Part shown: in pieces, positions 33,701 to 45,700 of the stretch
Layout of the letters: every line of letters starts with the position of its first letter
Position numbering within the stretch: the first letter of the stretch is position 1
Assembly: GCF_000224145.3 (NCBI RefSeq)
Contig: NC_020175.2
Coordinates: 3,052,381-3,116,380 of the forward strand
Length of the DNA stretch: 64,000 nucleotides
Reading direction: 5' to 3'
DNA from: Ciona intestinalis
Taxonomy: Eukaryota > Chordata > Ascidiacea > Phlebobranchia > Cionidae
Program-made: the position numbers and the translations under genes
The notes under the pieces: model-generated
The model's input: the letters and a program-made list of their open reading frames with translations, nothing else
What the model was told of the DNA's origin: nothing
Database searches by the model: none

Positions 33701-36700
33701 AAGTTGTGACCGTGTTCTGCTCTCCATGTGTCAAGCTATGCAAACCAACACTGGTGTTGCTATTTCCAATTCATCAACCATGTCTGGTGCACCAGAGTCT
33801 TTATGTGAACTGTCATTCCAACTAGGACGAGCTCTTTATAATGTTGTGTGCACTCAGTCTGTTGATCATTACATGCTAGGTAAGGATTTGTAATATGCTA
33901 ATATAATCTAAGGAATTTAAGTTTTACATTCTATTTACATAAATATATTATCCTTAAGTTCAGGTCTTGTCACCACTACCATTGTGGGCGTATGTATCCT
34001 TAGGCAAGACACTTAATGGCAATTGCCCCAAACCAGTGGTCACTAATGGGTTGTTTAAATTATCAGCTATACATAAAACAATAATTTTCCACAAAGTAAC
34101 ATAAATGGTTACTCGTAAGCTGGCACGTGGTATATGAACAACCATGTTATAACGACTGTCGATTTTTGGCCACGCGAGGANNNNNNNNNNNNNNNNNNNN
34201 NNNNNNNNNNNNNNNNNNNNNNNNNNNNNNTTGAATATCAAGGCTCTGCAATGAGGTAAAATAATCTACAGTAGGGGTTATGATATAAACAGTATATGCT
34301 CACATTTTAGTTGATGTTAATACATTCTAAATTAAAAACGAAAAAAAATGATATTTTTATCAAGTAGCACAAGAATAGTTTTTCTTTATTAATTTTAGTA
34401 ATATGTTATAATATGTACAATGATGCCAAAGACTAATGAAAGGGTTGCGTGACTTCTCCAGTTTAAAATCTGCCATATTCAAAATTTACCTTTAAAAATC
34501 ACATTTAATTTTAAGATCACACCTAATTTTTTACCTAACTTTTGACACAGATATGTTGTAAGCCCAAGTTGTGACCGTGTTCTGCTCTCCATGTGTCAAG
34601 CTCTGCAAACCAACACTGGTGTTGCTATTTCCAATTCATCAACCATGTCTGGTGCACCAGAGTCTTTATGTGAACTGTCATACCAACTAGGACGAGCTCT
34701 TTATAATGTTGTGTGCACTCAGTCTGTTGATCATTACATGCTAGGTAAGGATTTTGTAATATAGTTCTGTGGAGTGAGATGGGTCACCTTTAGCACATAA
34801 TATCCAAATATCCTGATCGTGTTTTAAACAAATAACAACAGTCTATGGGAGTCGTAAGGATACGGTTTTATATTTATTTAAATGTTCCATTTTTTACCAC
34901 CAACTGAGAAGAGAAAATAGAAAAAAACAGTGTTCCATCTTCCCAAACCCTACTATATACTTACAAAATCTAATGAATTTGATGTTTAACTTTTATTTAC
35001 ATAAATATGTTATCCTTAAGTTTTTTTTACTCTAATAATTTCATTACAGGGGACTTGTTCAAGGGGCTTGCAGAGACAGGGTGTTGGATGTGTCTCTCCA
35101 GGTTCGACTCTCTTTCCGCTCCAGTGCTCTCAGTTGCCGGGCAACTAGCAGCTGAGGTGCAGAAGGCGTTACGAGGAGGAAAGCCGTCAATTACTCTCAT
35201 GAGTGAAGAGGTCACGCTCTCCCCGACTGCTGCATGTTTTATCACACTAGACGGTGCTAAAGAGCCACAAAAATTAAAAACTGGATTTAAAAGCATGTTA
35301 AATGTAGCTGTTCCCACTATGCTTGCTTTGCCAGAGGAATGCTCAACTTATTTTAGGTTTGTTGTTATTTCTTATTGCATAAGTGAGGTAATGCAACCCA
35401 ACACGCCAAGTCCGGCGCTGTGGTATAGTGGTTAGCGCGCCTGCCTGTAACCCAGAGGTAATGGGTTCAAGGCTAGACGCTGCTACCATTGTGGGCAAAT
35501 GTTTCCTTGGGCAAGACACTTAACGGCAATTGCTCCAACCCAGTGGTCACTAATGGGCTGTCTAAATTATCAGCCATACTTAAAAAAAATGAAAAAATCC
35601 TCCAAAAAATAGTCACCCACAAAGTAACATACATGGTAACTCGTAAGCTGGCAAGAGGTGTTAAACCCGTGTGATAACGACTGTTGTTTACCGGCCACGC
35701 GAGGATAAAGTAAGTTACATTCAATTCAATATACATAAGTTTAGTGCAATGTCTGCCCATCAACTGTTATTTTATTTGTAACTGTTTAAAGGCTAACAAT
35801 ATGTCTCTGTTTGATATCCAAGCTATATGGTATTTTAACACCAGTAATTTTGAAATCAATTAATCTTTAAAATCTTAGACTTTGAGCTAATGTGCTGGTG
35901 TGGTAGCTTTATCGAAAACAAAACTTAATTATGACATCACATTTAGGACAGTAAATGCAGTTCAACCAGACCGACGTCTAGTTCTTGAGATTCAGCTTCT
36001 CTCACAAGGATTCACTCAAGCTGATCAACTATCAAGGAAACTTTGTGTCTTCCTTGATCTCTGCAGCTCCCTGCTATCAACCCTACCAACACAACAAGGT
36101 ACTAGTTTACATTATAGTTGTATTCATAAAAGTCTTTACAAATCAGGAGACTTGCATAATAAACACAGTTCAAAAGTGGACACATTGCAGTTAGAAAACA
36201 CAGTGAAACAAACATTTGCATTCAGTTATCAAATTTTAATGAGTACCCTAAAAAGGAAAATTTAACTTTTAAAAGTAGGTAAATATTAGTACTTACACAA
36301 CGAATTACAAAAATATACATTTATTATTTTTGAATCAAATTTAACCCAACGTCATACATAATGAAACACAGTATACCCCACTGTGCATCAAGCACATCAT
36401 TACTTTCCTCTTTCAAAAATTTTTGTTTCATAAAGTAGAAACTAAGAAAAGTGTTTTTTCGTATTCCTTGAACTTTTTGCTCATCAGTTGCAATATCTTC
36501 ACAAATAGCTTGAGCATTACATAAAAATGATTCAATAAAGTTTTTTGAACAAAAGTGACATATTGCCATTAAAAAGTAACACAATGGTTTAAAATTGTTC
36601 ACAGGTTTCGCTTGATTTGATAAGAAATTATTTAAAACTAATGCAGCATCACTAAAATATTTTAAACAAAACAAAGCTTTAGCTTGAATGAATAATGTAT

Positions 36701-39700
36701 AACCACATTCCCAGCTGTCAGCATAGTTTTGGTTTAATTCATTCAGCTTCAATAAATGCTTAACCACATCAAGAGATAATTCATATTCCTTCATTCTTAA
36801 CAACCCATTTGCATACCTACACATAGCCCACCAGCAAGTAAAAAATCTTATTTTTTCATTTTTTTTGCAGATCAGTCTTCCTTCTTTTATAGTATCATGC
36901 ATTTCTTTTTTAAACTTTTCCGCTTCATGGGTGTCACCCTTACGGATCAAACAGTAAAGTATGAATGCTTTGGCAACAAATTTCTTTTCTTCATCTTTGC
37001 AACATTTTAATATTTTTCTTCCTAACATTAAACCAATATCAGGATGATGTTCAAACAGTGATGTATTAAGCATGACATCACGAATAAATGTAAGTGCAAT
37101 ATCAAAGGTTTTGTCATCAATATTTGTTTTTGTTTCATCTTCTACAAAAACTTTGTAGGTGTTTTTAAACTCCTCTTCCATTCCCAACATACCAAATGCA
37201 AGATTCCTGCTGATCAAGGTAGTTACTCTGTTATTAAATTCAACATAGTCTTTACTCCAAAAATTTCCAGTAAGCTGTACTGCCGTTGTAACAAACTGAA
37301 TCAAGCTTTCCTTTCCCACCAGTTCCAATAAATTTGAAACAAGTGCTTGCAAGTTTCTAAAATCGAAACCAGAAATAACATCTTCTTGCTTCCCACTCTT
37401 CGTGTACATTTTCAATCTTATCTCCAATGCCACAGTCACCATGAACTTCAATTTGTGTGTTGTTTCTTCATTGAAAAAGTCCTTTGCTTTTAATTTATCC
37501 AAATATCAAAGCAGGAAGATTCCTGGATGGAATGATATCTTCCAAGAGCAGCTATGAACAAAGTTGCATTTCGGTAAATCAGACGCTTAATGTTGTTGTT
37601 TGCAGCGTTGTACCTTAAATTTTCAAACTGAATCCCAATCATCAAACTATTTAAATCCTCGTTCACCTGTTTTTTCACTTGTTTGAACGCACTGGATTTA
37701 TCATTTTCTGCAACAACTAAGTTTGCTCTTTGTTTAAAGTCTTTGTACAAAGATTGATCACCAGCTACGTAGCAAGTTTTAGACAAAACATCAGCGAGAT
37801 GATATCCTTCTTTTAAATCGACTTCACTTTCCAAGTATTTTACCATTTCCGCTACTGGCTTAATCAATTCTGTTTTCCAAGGCTTGTTTTTAGTTGGTTG
37901 TTGCCTGCCAAGAGGCATTTTACTTGTATGTGGCAGCATGCTATCAAAGCAGACTCCTCTGGGAAAAATACTATCAAAATAATAATTTTCGTTATCTTTG
38001 TTAAGTGTTGGAATTGCAACTGCAGGAATTATGGTTTCTCCGAGGTTAATCACAATAATGTGAAAGATAATGGTAAACCACCTGAAGTACCGCATAACCT
38101 TTTTTCTTTCTGTTTTTTTATGTTTCTTTCTTTTTTGTTTCATCATGTTCCCAACTTTATCATCCAGAACAATAACATGCTCAAAATCAGAATACAGAGT
38201 AATCTGGGCACGAGCTAATGACCCCATTCCTACAACTGTGTATTTACACGGTGGCTTCCCCATGATCATTTCACATTTGTCAGACACATACTTCATTAAC
38301 TCTGTGTAATTTGCGGTAACATCATCTTGCATCTTTTTCACCCTGTCTATTTTTTGTTTCTGTAAAGCAACAAGTTCTTCTCCTTCTACATTATTAGGTA
38401 TCAATGGAAGATCAACAGTGTTTAATTTTTCCCTGTAACTCACAAGCTTCTGTTTCACTTCTTTGGAAAATTCAACCAAATTTTCTTTATTCATCTCAGC
38501 TCTTGCTACTTTAAGAACAGTGCTGCACAAATCGTCTAAATTTCTCTTTATTTCATTATTTTCCTTGTCTCGAATAATGGCAGCATTGAAAACTACAGCA
38601 CTGCGAATATAGCTCAACTTTTTATATTTAATATTTGCCGCATATAACTTGCCTATTCCATGAAGAGCTTGTGATGATTTCTTAAAATCTTCTTTATTAC
38701 CATTATCGCAAGCCAGCTTAAGCTGTTTAACCAGTCTGGCTTCCTTCTCATATTGTTCACTGCTATCTGGGTACATTTCAGCCATTGTAATGGCCAACAA
38801 ATACAGCGTGAAAGAAATGGCGTGTCAATTCTAGTAATAAAAATGACGATATGCTGCATTTCATTTATATTTCCTTAGTGTGTACACTGTTATTTGTGGT
38901 TAAACCTGTTCCTCTATCATTATCTTCTAATTGAATATTAAACTTCTTCTTCAAAATATTAAATTAATTATTTGTTTAAAAAAGTAAACATTGATGTCTA
39001 ACTCACATGAGTGTTTGCCCTGTAACTAATGGTGAGTGCAATATGTACAAAGTAAGGCGTGTATTAATTTAGAGCCGTTATACTCGTCCTATGCCTTTTA
39101 AGGTCAATTTAACACAATTCATCAAAGCAAGTATATTAACAGAACATGACCCCGCAATGAGGGAGAATTCTTCAGCTGCCGAGTGCAGCAAACATGGTAT
39201 TGGTTGTCATGACAACAGCTACACCTCCATATCACTAATGGAACACGTGATCACGGGAGCTGGAGTTGTGTTGGATGTTTTGTTTCGTGAACAGATTGAG
39301 ATGAAACATGAATATCGAGAAGTCATTGCTTCAAAAACAAGAAAATTTGCTGGAATATGGAAACACAGGTTCGTTGGTTTATGATTACTGCAGTTTTCAG
39401 TATATTTCCCTGTAAAAATACCTGCAATTCGCGGTTAAAAATCTTTTCATATTTAAATTTACCGATCTGCAAATAACTAGTTTTTCAACATGTGAGTTCA
39501 GGAAAAAATCTTGCCATAACTTTGTCCTATTTTACCTTACGCAAACATTAGAAAGGATATTGCTTAAGGAATACACTGTGTCACAAGTGTCACAAGTGTC
39601 ACAAGTGTCACAAGTGTCACAAGTGTCACAAACTTGTGTAATGATTTTCTTGAATTGAAATGTAGAATTGAAACGGAGTTACATAATTCCCTTTACAGAT

Positions 39701-42700
39701 CAAGTCTTATGTCAAGTTCTGGAGGTCTTGTGCCAAGTTCTAATGCTGCAGATGATAACGGTCACGATGGCCTACTTGGAATCGGAGTGTCTGCATCCTC
39801 TTTGGCGCCATCGGTTGATCCTACCACTCAGGAAGCTATTCAAGCAAACAAGGAGTAAGTTTATGGTCGTCTAAGTTTGATTTGTTGCTTAAAATGAAAC
39901 TACTACAGATTTTTTTTTCGTTTGTTAATTGTTTGTATTGATTTTCATATGTGTGTAATTTGATTGTAATTAGATTTTTATTTGTGTGCAAAAACTGGAC
40001 CATGTTATGTGAGAGAGAAGTACTAGGCTTTATTATATAGTAGGGTGGGGGGAGATTAGACACGTTTTCATTTGATTTTCTCATCACATTTGGTGGTAAA
40101 CAAAGAAAAATCAAAGAAATTATAACTATGAACCATTGTTAACTTTTTAAAACACCCTAAGGATATTTGGATATTATGTGCTAAAGGTGTCCCATCTTCT
40201 CCAACCCTACCATATCATTCTCTCTCATTTGTTCTTACTTAGTGCTAAAACATTACGTGGGCATCATATTGTTTACCATGAGTAGTGGACTCGTGCTTGG
40301 AAATTCCCGAATTAAAACTAATATTTTTAACATTTTGCTGTAGTTCCTAGAATTTTCAAAATTAAAACTAATATTTGACAACTTTGAGTTCAACCTTGTT
40401 TCTGTTTTATTTACGTCACACTCATTACTTAACAACCACTTTTGACTCCTACTGATACAGTTTGTTTACTATACAGTTATGTTTGCAGGCCAAACATACA
40501 CAAGGCACACACTTGTATCAAACAGTGTAATGTTACTGCTAGTTCATATCTAATGTTATAAAAATATTTGTTTAATATTTCCGGCAATTAAGGTATTACA
40601 TATCGGCAATTATACTACTATAAGTCAATCTCTTCTTTTTTATTTTATTTAAAGCATAAATTGATTTTTTGGAAAAATGTTCGAAGTTTTAGAGTTTTTT
40701 ATTCTTAGTTTTGCAAGCTATTTATTATATGGGTGTTTATATATACATGGTAATATATATAAATGTTCAAAATTTATATATATATATTTACTCTTACAAA
40801 TTCTGTGTTTAGCACATATAGAGTAGGGTGGGGTAAGATGGGACACCTTTTTGTTCGATTTTCCCGTTCCGTATGGTAGTAAACAAAAAACATTCGATGA
40901 TTTTTAAAACCATTTCCCCACGACTCCCGTATACCGTTATTAATTTTTAAAATACAATCAGGGTATTTGGATGATATGTGCTAAATGTGTCCCATCTTCC
41001 CCCACCCTACTATATAATAGTATACATACATTAATACACATATACGTTGAACTAACATGTCTACATACAACAAGTCTGCAAAAAACTGCAAACATGGCTT
41101 ACACTCAGTGGCACAGCCAGGGGTGTTTCGAGGGTCGTGACCCCCCTTTTAAACCCCCCAAAAATAATTTTTTTATTAACCCCCCCCCTTTTTTTGGCTG
41201 CGCCACTGCTTAAACTATACAGAATAATTTCCGAACCTAAATTTAAATCTAAAACTTAATCTTTGCTCATATTTAGTCGGGAGGTAGTAGAATCGGATGC
41301 GGAAGCAATGAGGAAGATGGAAGAGGTTGCTGTTGTCACTGCTCTCCGCAACATCCTCGCTCCTCGCCTCCCAATGAAAGAGGATCGGAGCTTGGTCTCC
41401 ACTTTTGTGATGGACTTATGGCCGGATGCAGATGTTGATTTCGGATTAGAAGAAGAGGAAGAAGAAAGGACCGAAGTCCCAAGAGGAGAGTTTACTTCTC
41501 CTCCAGAGGACTGGGATGAAGAGATGAATGCTGATGTAAAGACTTAAATATCTTTATAATTAGCCTGCTAAACTGTTAAACATTAAATTTATGTGCATAA
41601 AATATTGTGTATAATGTTCTGGTATGTATAACTTAGCAATAATTTTTTTTTAGGTAAGTAATTTTTATTCATTTTCATCATTTACTAATTTTTTTTAAGT
41701 AAAAGGTTTTATTTTTTTTATCAACTACTAATTAACAAAATATATAAACAGTATTAGAGATTGTGGTCTACTGTTCAAAGGCTTTGTTGGATTCTTGTGT
41801 TTCAACTACACATCTGGTAGTTTAAAGTAACACGAATGAAAAAAAAAAACCCATAAAGATTTGAAATAACAATTATTTTACCAAACTCTACATACTCTTA
41901 GGTGACCATCCCAGACAACCTGGCAGATTCCGAAACTCGACCTTTTGACCCAAAACTACCGGAGCATGAACCAGTAAACGACGTTGAAGCTGCTGTTGCC
42001 ATAGCAACAAAGGAGTGTGGGTTGAGCCCAGCTGTAAAGTTTCAAGCGAAGGCTGCACAACTTACTGAGGTTAGTACTTATGTGAAGGTAAATTAAACTT
42101 GTATTGATACCATTTTGGGCGCATGTGTCCTTGTGCAGTTCACTTAACTGCAATTGCTCCAACCCAGTGGTCACTAATGGGTTGTCCAAATTATCAGCCA
42201 TACATAAAAAAATCCAAAAAAGTAACTATCCACAAAGTAACATACATAGTAACTCGTAAGCTGGCACGAGGTTTTAAACCCAAGTGATAACGACTGTCCT
42301 TTTCCGGCCACGCGAGGATAAAGTAAGTTACATCCATTCATTCATATTTAGTTGCATTTTTTTAACTTTAGAAGTTCACTGAAGAATCGTTCACATATAA
42401 ATACAACAATAACCTAATTGTTAATGGCAAATGCCACTGGCATCAATTGTTTACATAAGTTACGTATACTATTACATAGTACTTAGCCAGTGGTATGTCG
42501 CAGAAATTATTTCTCTTGTAAGAATTTCATAACAATTTAAAAATAACATAGTAAATTTGGAGTTCTAGTGATTTAATCATATTTTTATGTATCTGAAGAA
42601 ATTGACACATTTCATTTTTCTTTTTAAGTCAGTCTGTCTATGCAATCTTCTGTAAGTCAGTTAAAATGCTTTATTTATAATAAAACAGTGAAAATTTACT

Positions 42701-45700
42701 ACACATCTGCATTCTGCAATCTTTTTAATACAAGTTACTTTTTTTCTATTTTTTTTTAATTTTGGTTAATTTGATTATTTTTCAGCTTTCTGAATCCATC
42801 AAGTCAGTAATAGTGTGTGGAGGTGCGGGGTGTGGGAAGTCTAAGTGTGTGGAGGTTTATACACAAACTCAAAAGCAACTTGGGTTCCATGTTATTTGCA
42901 AAAAGGTGGTAACTCTTTACATTTACTGAAAAAAATTGTGATTGTCCTAAAATTAAAAAAAAATTGTGATTGTCCTAAAATTAAAAAAAAAATTGTGATT
43001 GTCCTAAAATTTGAAAAAAAAAATTGTGATTGTCCTAAAATTTAAAAAAAAATTGTGATTGTCCTAAAATTTGAAAAAAAAATTGTGATTGTCCTAAAAT
43101 TAAAAAAAAATTGTGATTGTCCTAAAATTAAAAAAAAAATTGTGATTGTCCTAAAATTAAAAAAAAATTGTGATTGTCCTAAAAAGTTTTTTCTACTATA
43201 GGCAACAAATGTATGCATTTATTTGTTGTCATAACAGGTTTATATAAATGCAATTGATTCACAAAGGAAATTGTTTGGTTACTTTGAAAGTCCCACCAGA
43301 GAATGGAAAGATGGGCTAATGCAAACACTACTAAGACCTCATTGTCTGGGACAAGACACGCCTACTTCTACAGAGGTAAACCAAGACTGTAATGTCATTC
43401 GACTTAAATAATATGTTAAAATTCAATTTTAATTTTTTTGTTAATTCAATTTTGAGTTTTTGCTTATAATGTGTTAACCTTTATTTAAATTTTATGTCTA
43501 TTGGTGTATTGTTGCATAGAATCTGTGAATACAATTAAATTCTTACTGGTTTCCTAAAACTTTGTCCCAACAAAATGTTTGCTGTTTCAATTTTATATGA
43601 TGAAAGTATTACTGGGTAAACAAAAAAATATTAATTGCTAAATATAATGGACTTTTCTATATTTTGTCGGGAAGAAATTAATACTAATATATTTTAAAAA
43701 CAATATATTCGTTAATAAACTATCTATTGAGAATTCTATTTGGAGCTATTTAAATTTGAGTCATGCTTTAAATGACTTGTGTGTAATTTGGGTAGCTTTC
43801 ATTTATTTGCAAGTAATAAATGCATCTCTAAAAGTCCTTAACAACCTCTAAGTGTCTTTACCCTTCCGGGACCGTGGTAAAGTGATTAGCGCGCCTGCCT
43901 GTAACCCAAAGGTAATGGATTCAGGGCTCGTCGCTGCTACCATTGTGGGCGTAAGTGTTCTTGGGATAGACACTTAACTTGCTTCAACCCAGTGGTCACT
44001 AATGGATTGTCCAAATTGTCAGCCATACAGAAAAAATAAAAAACATATTCTTTTTTAAATAACAGAACTCGTTGAAGCCAAATGTCTTCATCCTCCATGT
44101 GGATGGGAAGATGCGAGCAGAAGACACTGATCTCTTTCTTCAGATCCTCCGGACTCAACCAGGAAGTGGATCATGGCTCTCTCTTCCCAACAATGAGAGG
44201 TTGCGATTGCCTCCGGATCTGAGAGTGATCTGGGAGATGGAGAACCTTGCATCACTTGATCCCAGTGTGATATCTAAACTTGGAGTACTGGGATTCAATT
44301 CAACAGGTGAACGAAAAAAAAGTTATTTTGTTTGCATCGATTCTCTTCTGGTGTTATTTTTAAGCAAATACTTAAAATAGATTTTACTAAAACTACATGT
44401 TTACTGTTTTTTTTTTGGTGGTTTATTTTTTTACAGCAATTATTTTCTTAATCAAAACATCTTTAATAAGCAACTGTTATGCAGAAACCAGGGGGGTAAT
44501 AAAAATAATTAAATAATTGATTATCACAAAGTAACATATATGGTAACTCGTAAGCTGGCACGAGGTGTTAAACCCGTGGGATAACGACTGTCGTTTTCCA
44601 GCCACGCGAGGATAAAGTAAGTTACATTCATTCATTCATTCAATTGGCATTTTCATAGAAGTTGTTGCCTAATCAAGTTATCAAACGATTAAAATTGCTC
44701 TACCTGCCTGCCTTGCTGTAGGATATCCCTTGTAGAATAGATAAGCTAACATTTTTTTTCATTTTGTATGCAGAAGTAACCTGGAAACTGCATTTATCCC
44801 ACTGGCTTCAAAATCTTCCTGATTCCATTGTAAGCATCACAAAGGACATTGTGATGCGATACTTGCCCACACTGGTGAATCATTTCAGCAAGTTCACTGC
44901 TCCTGCACATCTGGTTGATAATGGAGCTATTCAACTGCAACAAACAATTCGAATTTCAAATCAAGCTATGACGGCAACATTCTGCAAACTTATGGACTGC
45001 TTCTTACCACACAGCGAGGATGTTTCACCAGTAGAAAGAGAAAGATTTGTCGGCTACTGCGCTTTCTGGGCGTTCGGTGGTACTTTAGAGGGTGCTGGAC
45101 GGGATTCCTTCGCATCTTGGTGGAGTGAGACATGGCCGAATTTGTTCCCAATTAATGGATCTGATGTTTGGAGGCAATTTGTGGATGCGGAGACACGATT
45201 ATTCGCTCGCTGGGAAGATCATCTTCCTCAGTTCTCAGGGTCCAGTCTGGTTAGCGGCGCATTCGTGCCTACACCGGATACATGTCAGCTTACTCATATT
45301 GTAGGGGCTTTATTAGATGCTGGACATGCAGCTATGATTGTGGGGCCTCCTGGTTGCGGTAAAAGTGCGTTAGTTCGTGAACGAATCCATACCGTAAGCT
45401 CTGGGGAAGTGGCAGAGGTTTTGAGTCTTTTCCTTCACTGCAACAGGCTCACAGAAGCAGGCACGCTGTGGAAGCAAGTATCTCAACACTTAGAATGGAA
45501 ACACGGGGTTACTTATACACCACGAGGAAACAAGAAGTTACTTTGTATGGTAGATGATGTAAACCTGTCGCGACCGCTTGGAACCGGTATGCTGATTTTC
45601 TACTTTATTTGAATCTTGCAAAATACGAAATTATGTTCGATAAAGTTATGCTTTTTAGTTTAATGCTATTTTTTAATAACGATTTTCAAAAAAAGTTTTT

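Larger units (their letters stand above)
33274..36098 (+). other. DNHD1: Dynein exons: AAA1 (degenerate ATPase site)
   Basis: Exons 33274-33392, 33686-33879, 35050-35356 and 35947-36098; a redundant copy of the second is at 34551-34744. FDYGFEYQGSAMRYVVSPSCDR aligns with the start of AAA1 ('F.YGYEYLGN..RLVITPLTDR'), shown here in part. Where the P-loop GPAGTGKT should follow there is SSTMSGAPES, with no GK[ST]. GDLFKGLAETGCWMC matches 'KFFKGL...GAW.CFDEFNRI', but the Walker B pair DE is replaced (CLSRFDSL). The sensor I 'MNPGYAGR' block reads FITLDGAKEP. LLSQGFTQADQLSRKL matches 'L.SEGF..A..LA.K'. The fold is kept; nucleotide hydrolysis at AAA1 looks lost. Confidence 0.85.
39143..42069 (+). 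other. DNHD1: Dynein exons: AAA1-AAA2 connecting region
   Basis: Exons 39143-39368, 39699-39854, 41277-41535 and 41902-42069. The start at 39143 (after TATTAACAG) was chosen for phase; it follows the nested-gene intron. VAVVTALRNILAPRLPM and VSTFVMDLWPDADVDF match the dynein block 'E...LLRAL.D.N.PKFL..D...F..I..DLFPG'. Exon 39699 is Ser/Gly/Asp-rich, and exon 41277 ends in an acidic run (EEEEEERTEV), which look like insertions. Confidence 0.75.
42786..44306 (+). other. DNHD1: Dynein exons: AAA2
   Basis: Exons 42786-42905, 43238-43375 and 44066-44306. Canonical Walker A GGAGCGKS at 42819-42842. INAIDSQRKLFGYFESPTRE matches 'INPKAIT...LYG.FD..T.EW'. VFILHVDGKMRAEDTDL stands where 'WVVFDGDVD..WIE' is expected; the first Asp is kept but the context has changed. 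RLPPDLRVIWEMENL and ASLDPSVISKLGVLGF match 'F.M..MSLIFE..DL..ASPATVSR.GM.Y', though the 'SR' finger is replaced by SK. Probably able to bind nucleotide. Confidence 0.85.

Noticed and set aside
34231-34744. A true internal duplication of AAA1 sequence in the protein
   Set aside because: The copies are about 99 percent identical in exon and intron, start at a gap, and dynein AAA1 has only one such segment.
37898-38309. Plus-strand open frames opposite the nested gene
   Set aside because: Shadows of the minus-strand nucleotidyltransferase gene; they lack any recognisable feature.
42936-43190. CRISPR-like array
   Set aside because: Units are contiguous with no unique spacers, in an animal intron; it is a minisatellite.
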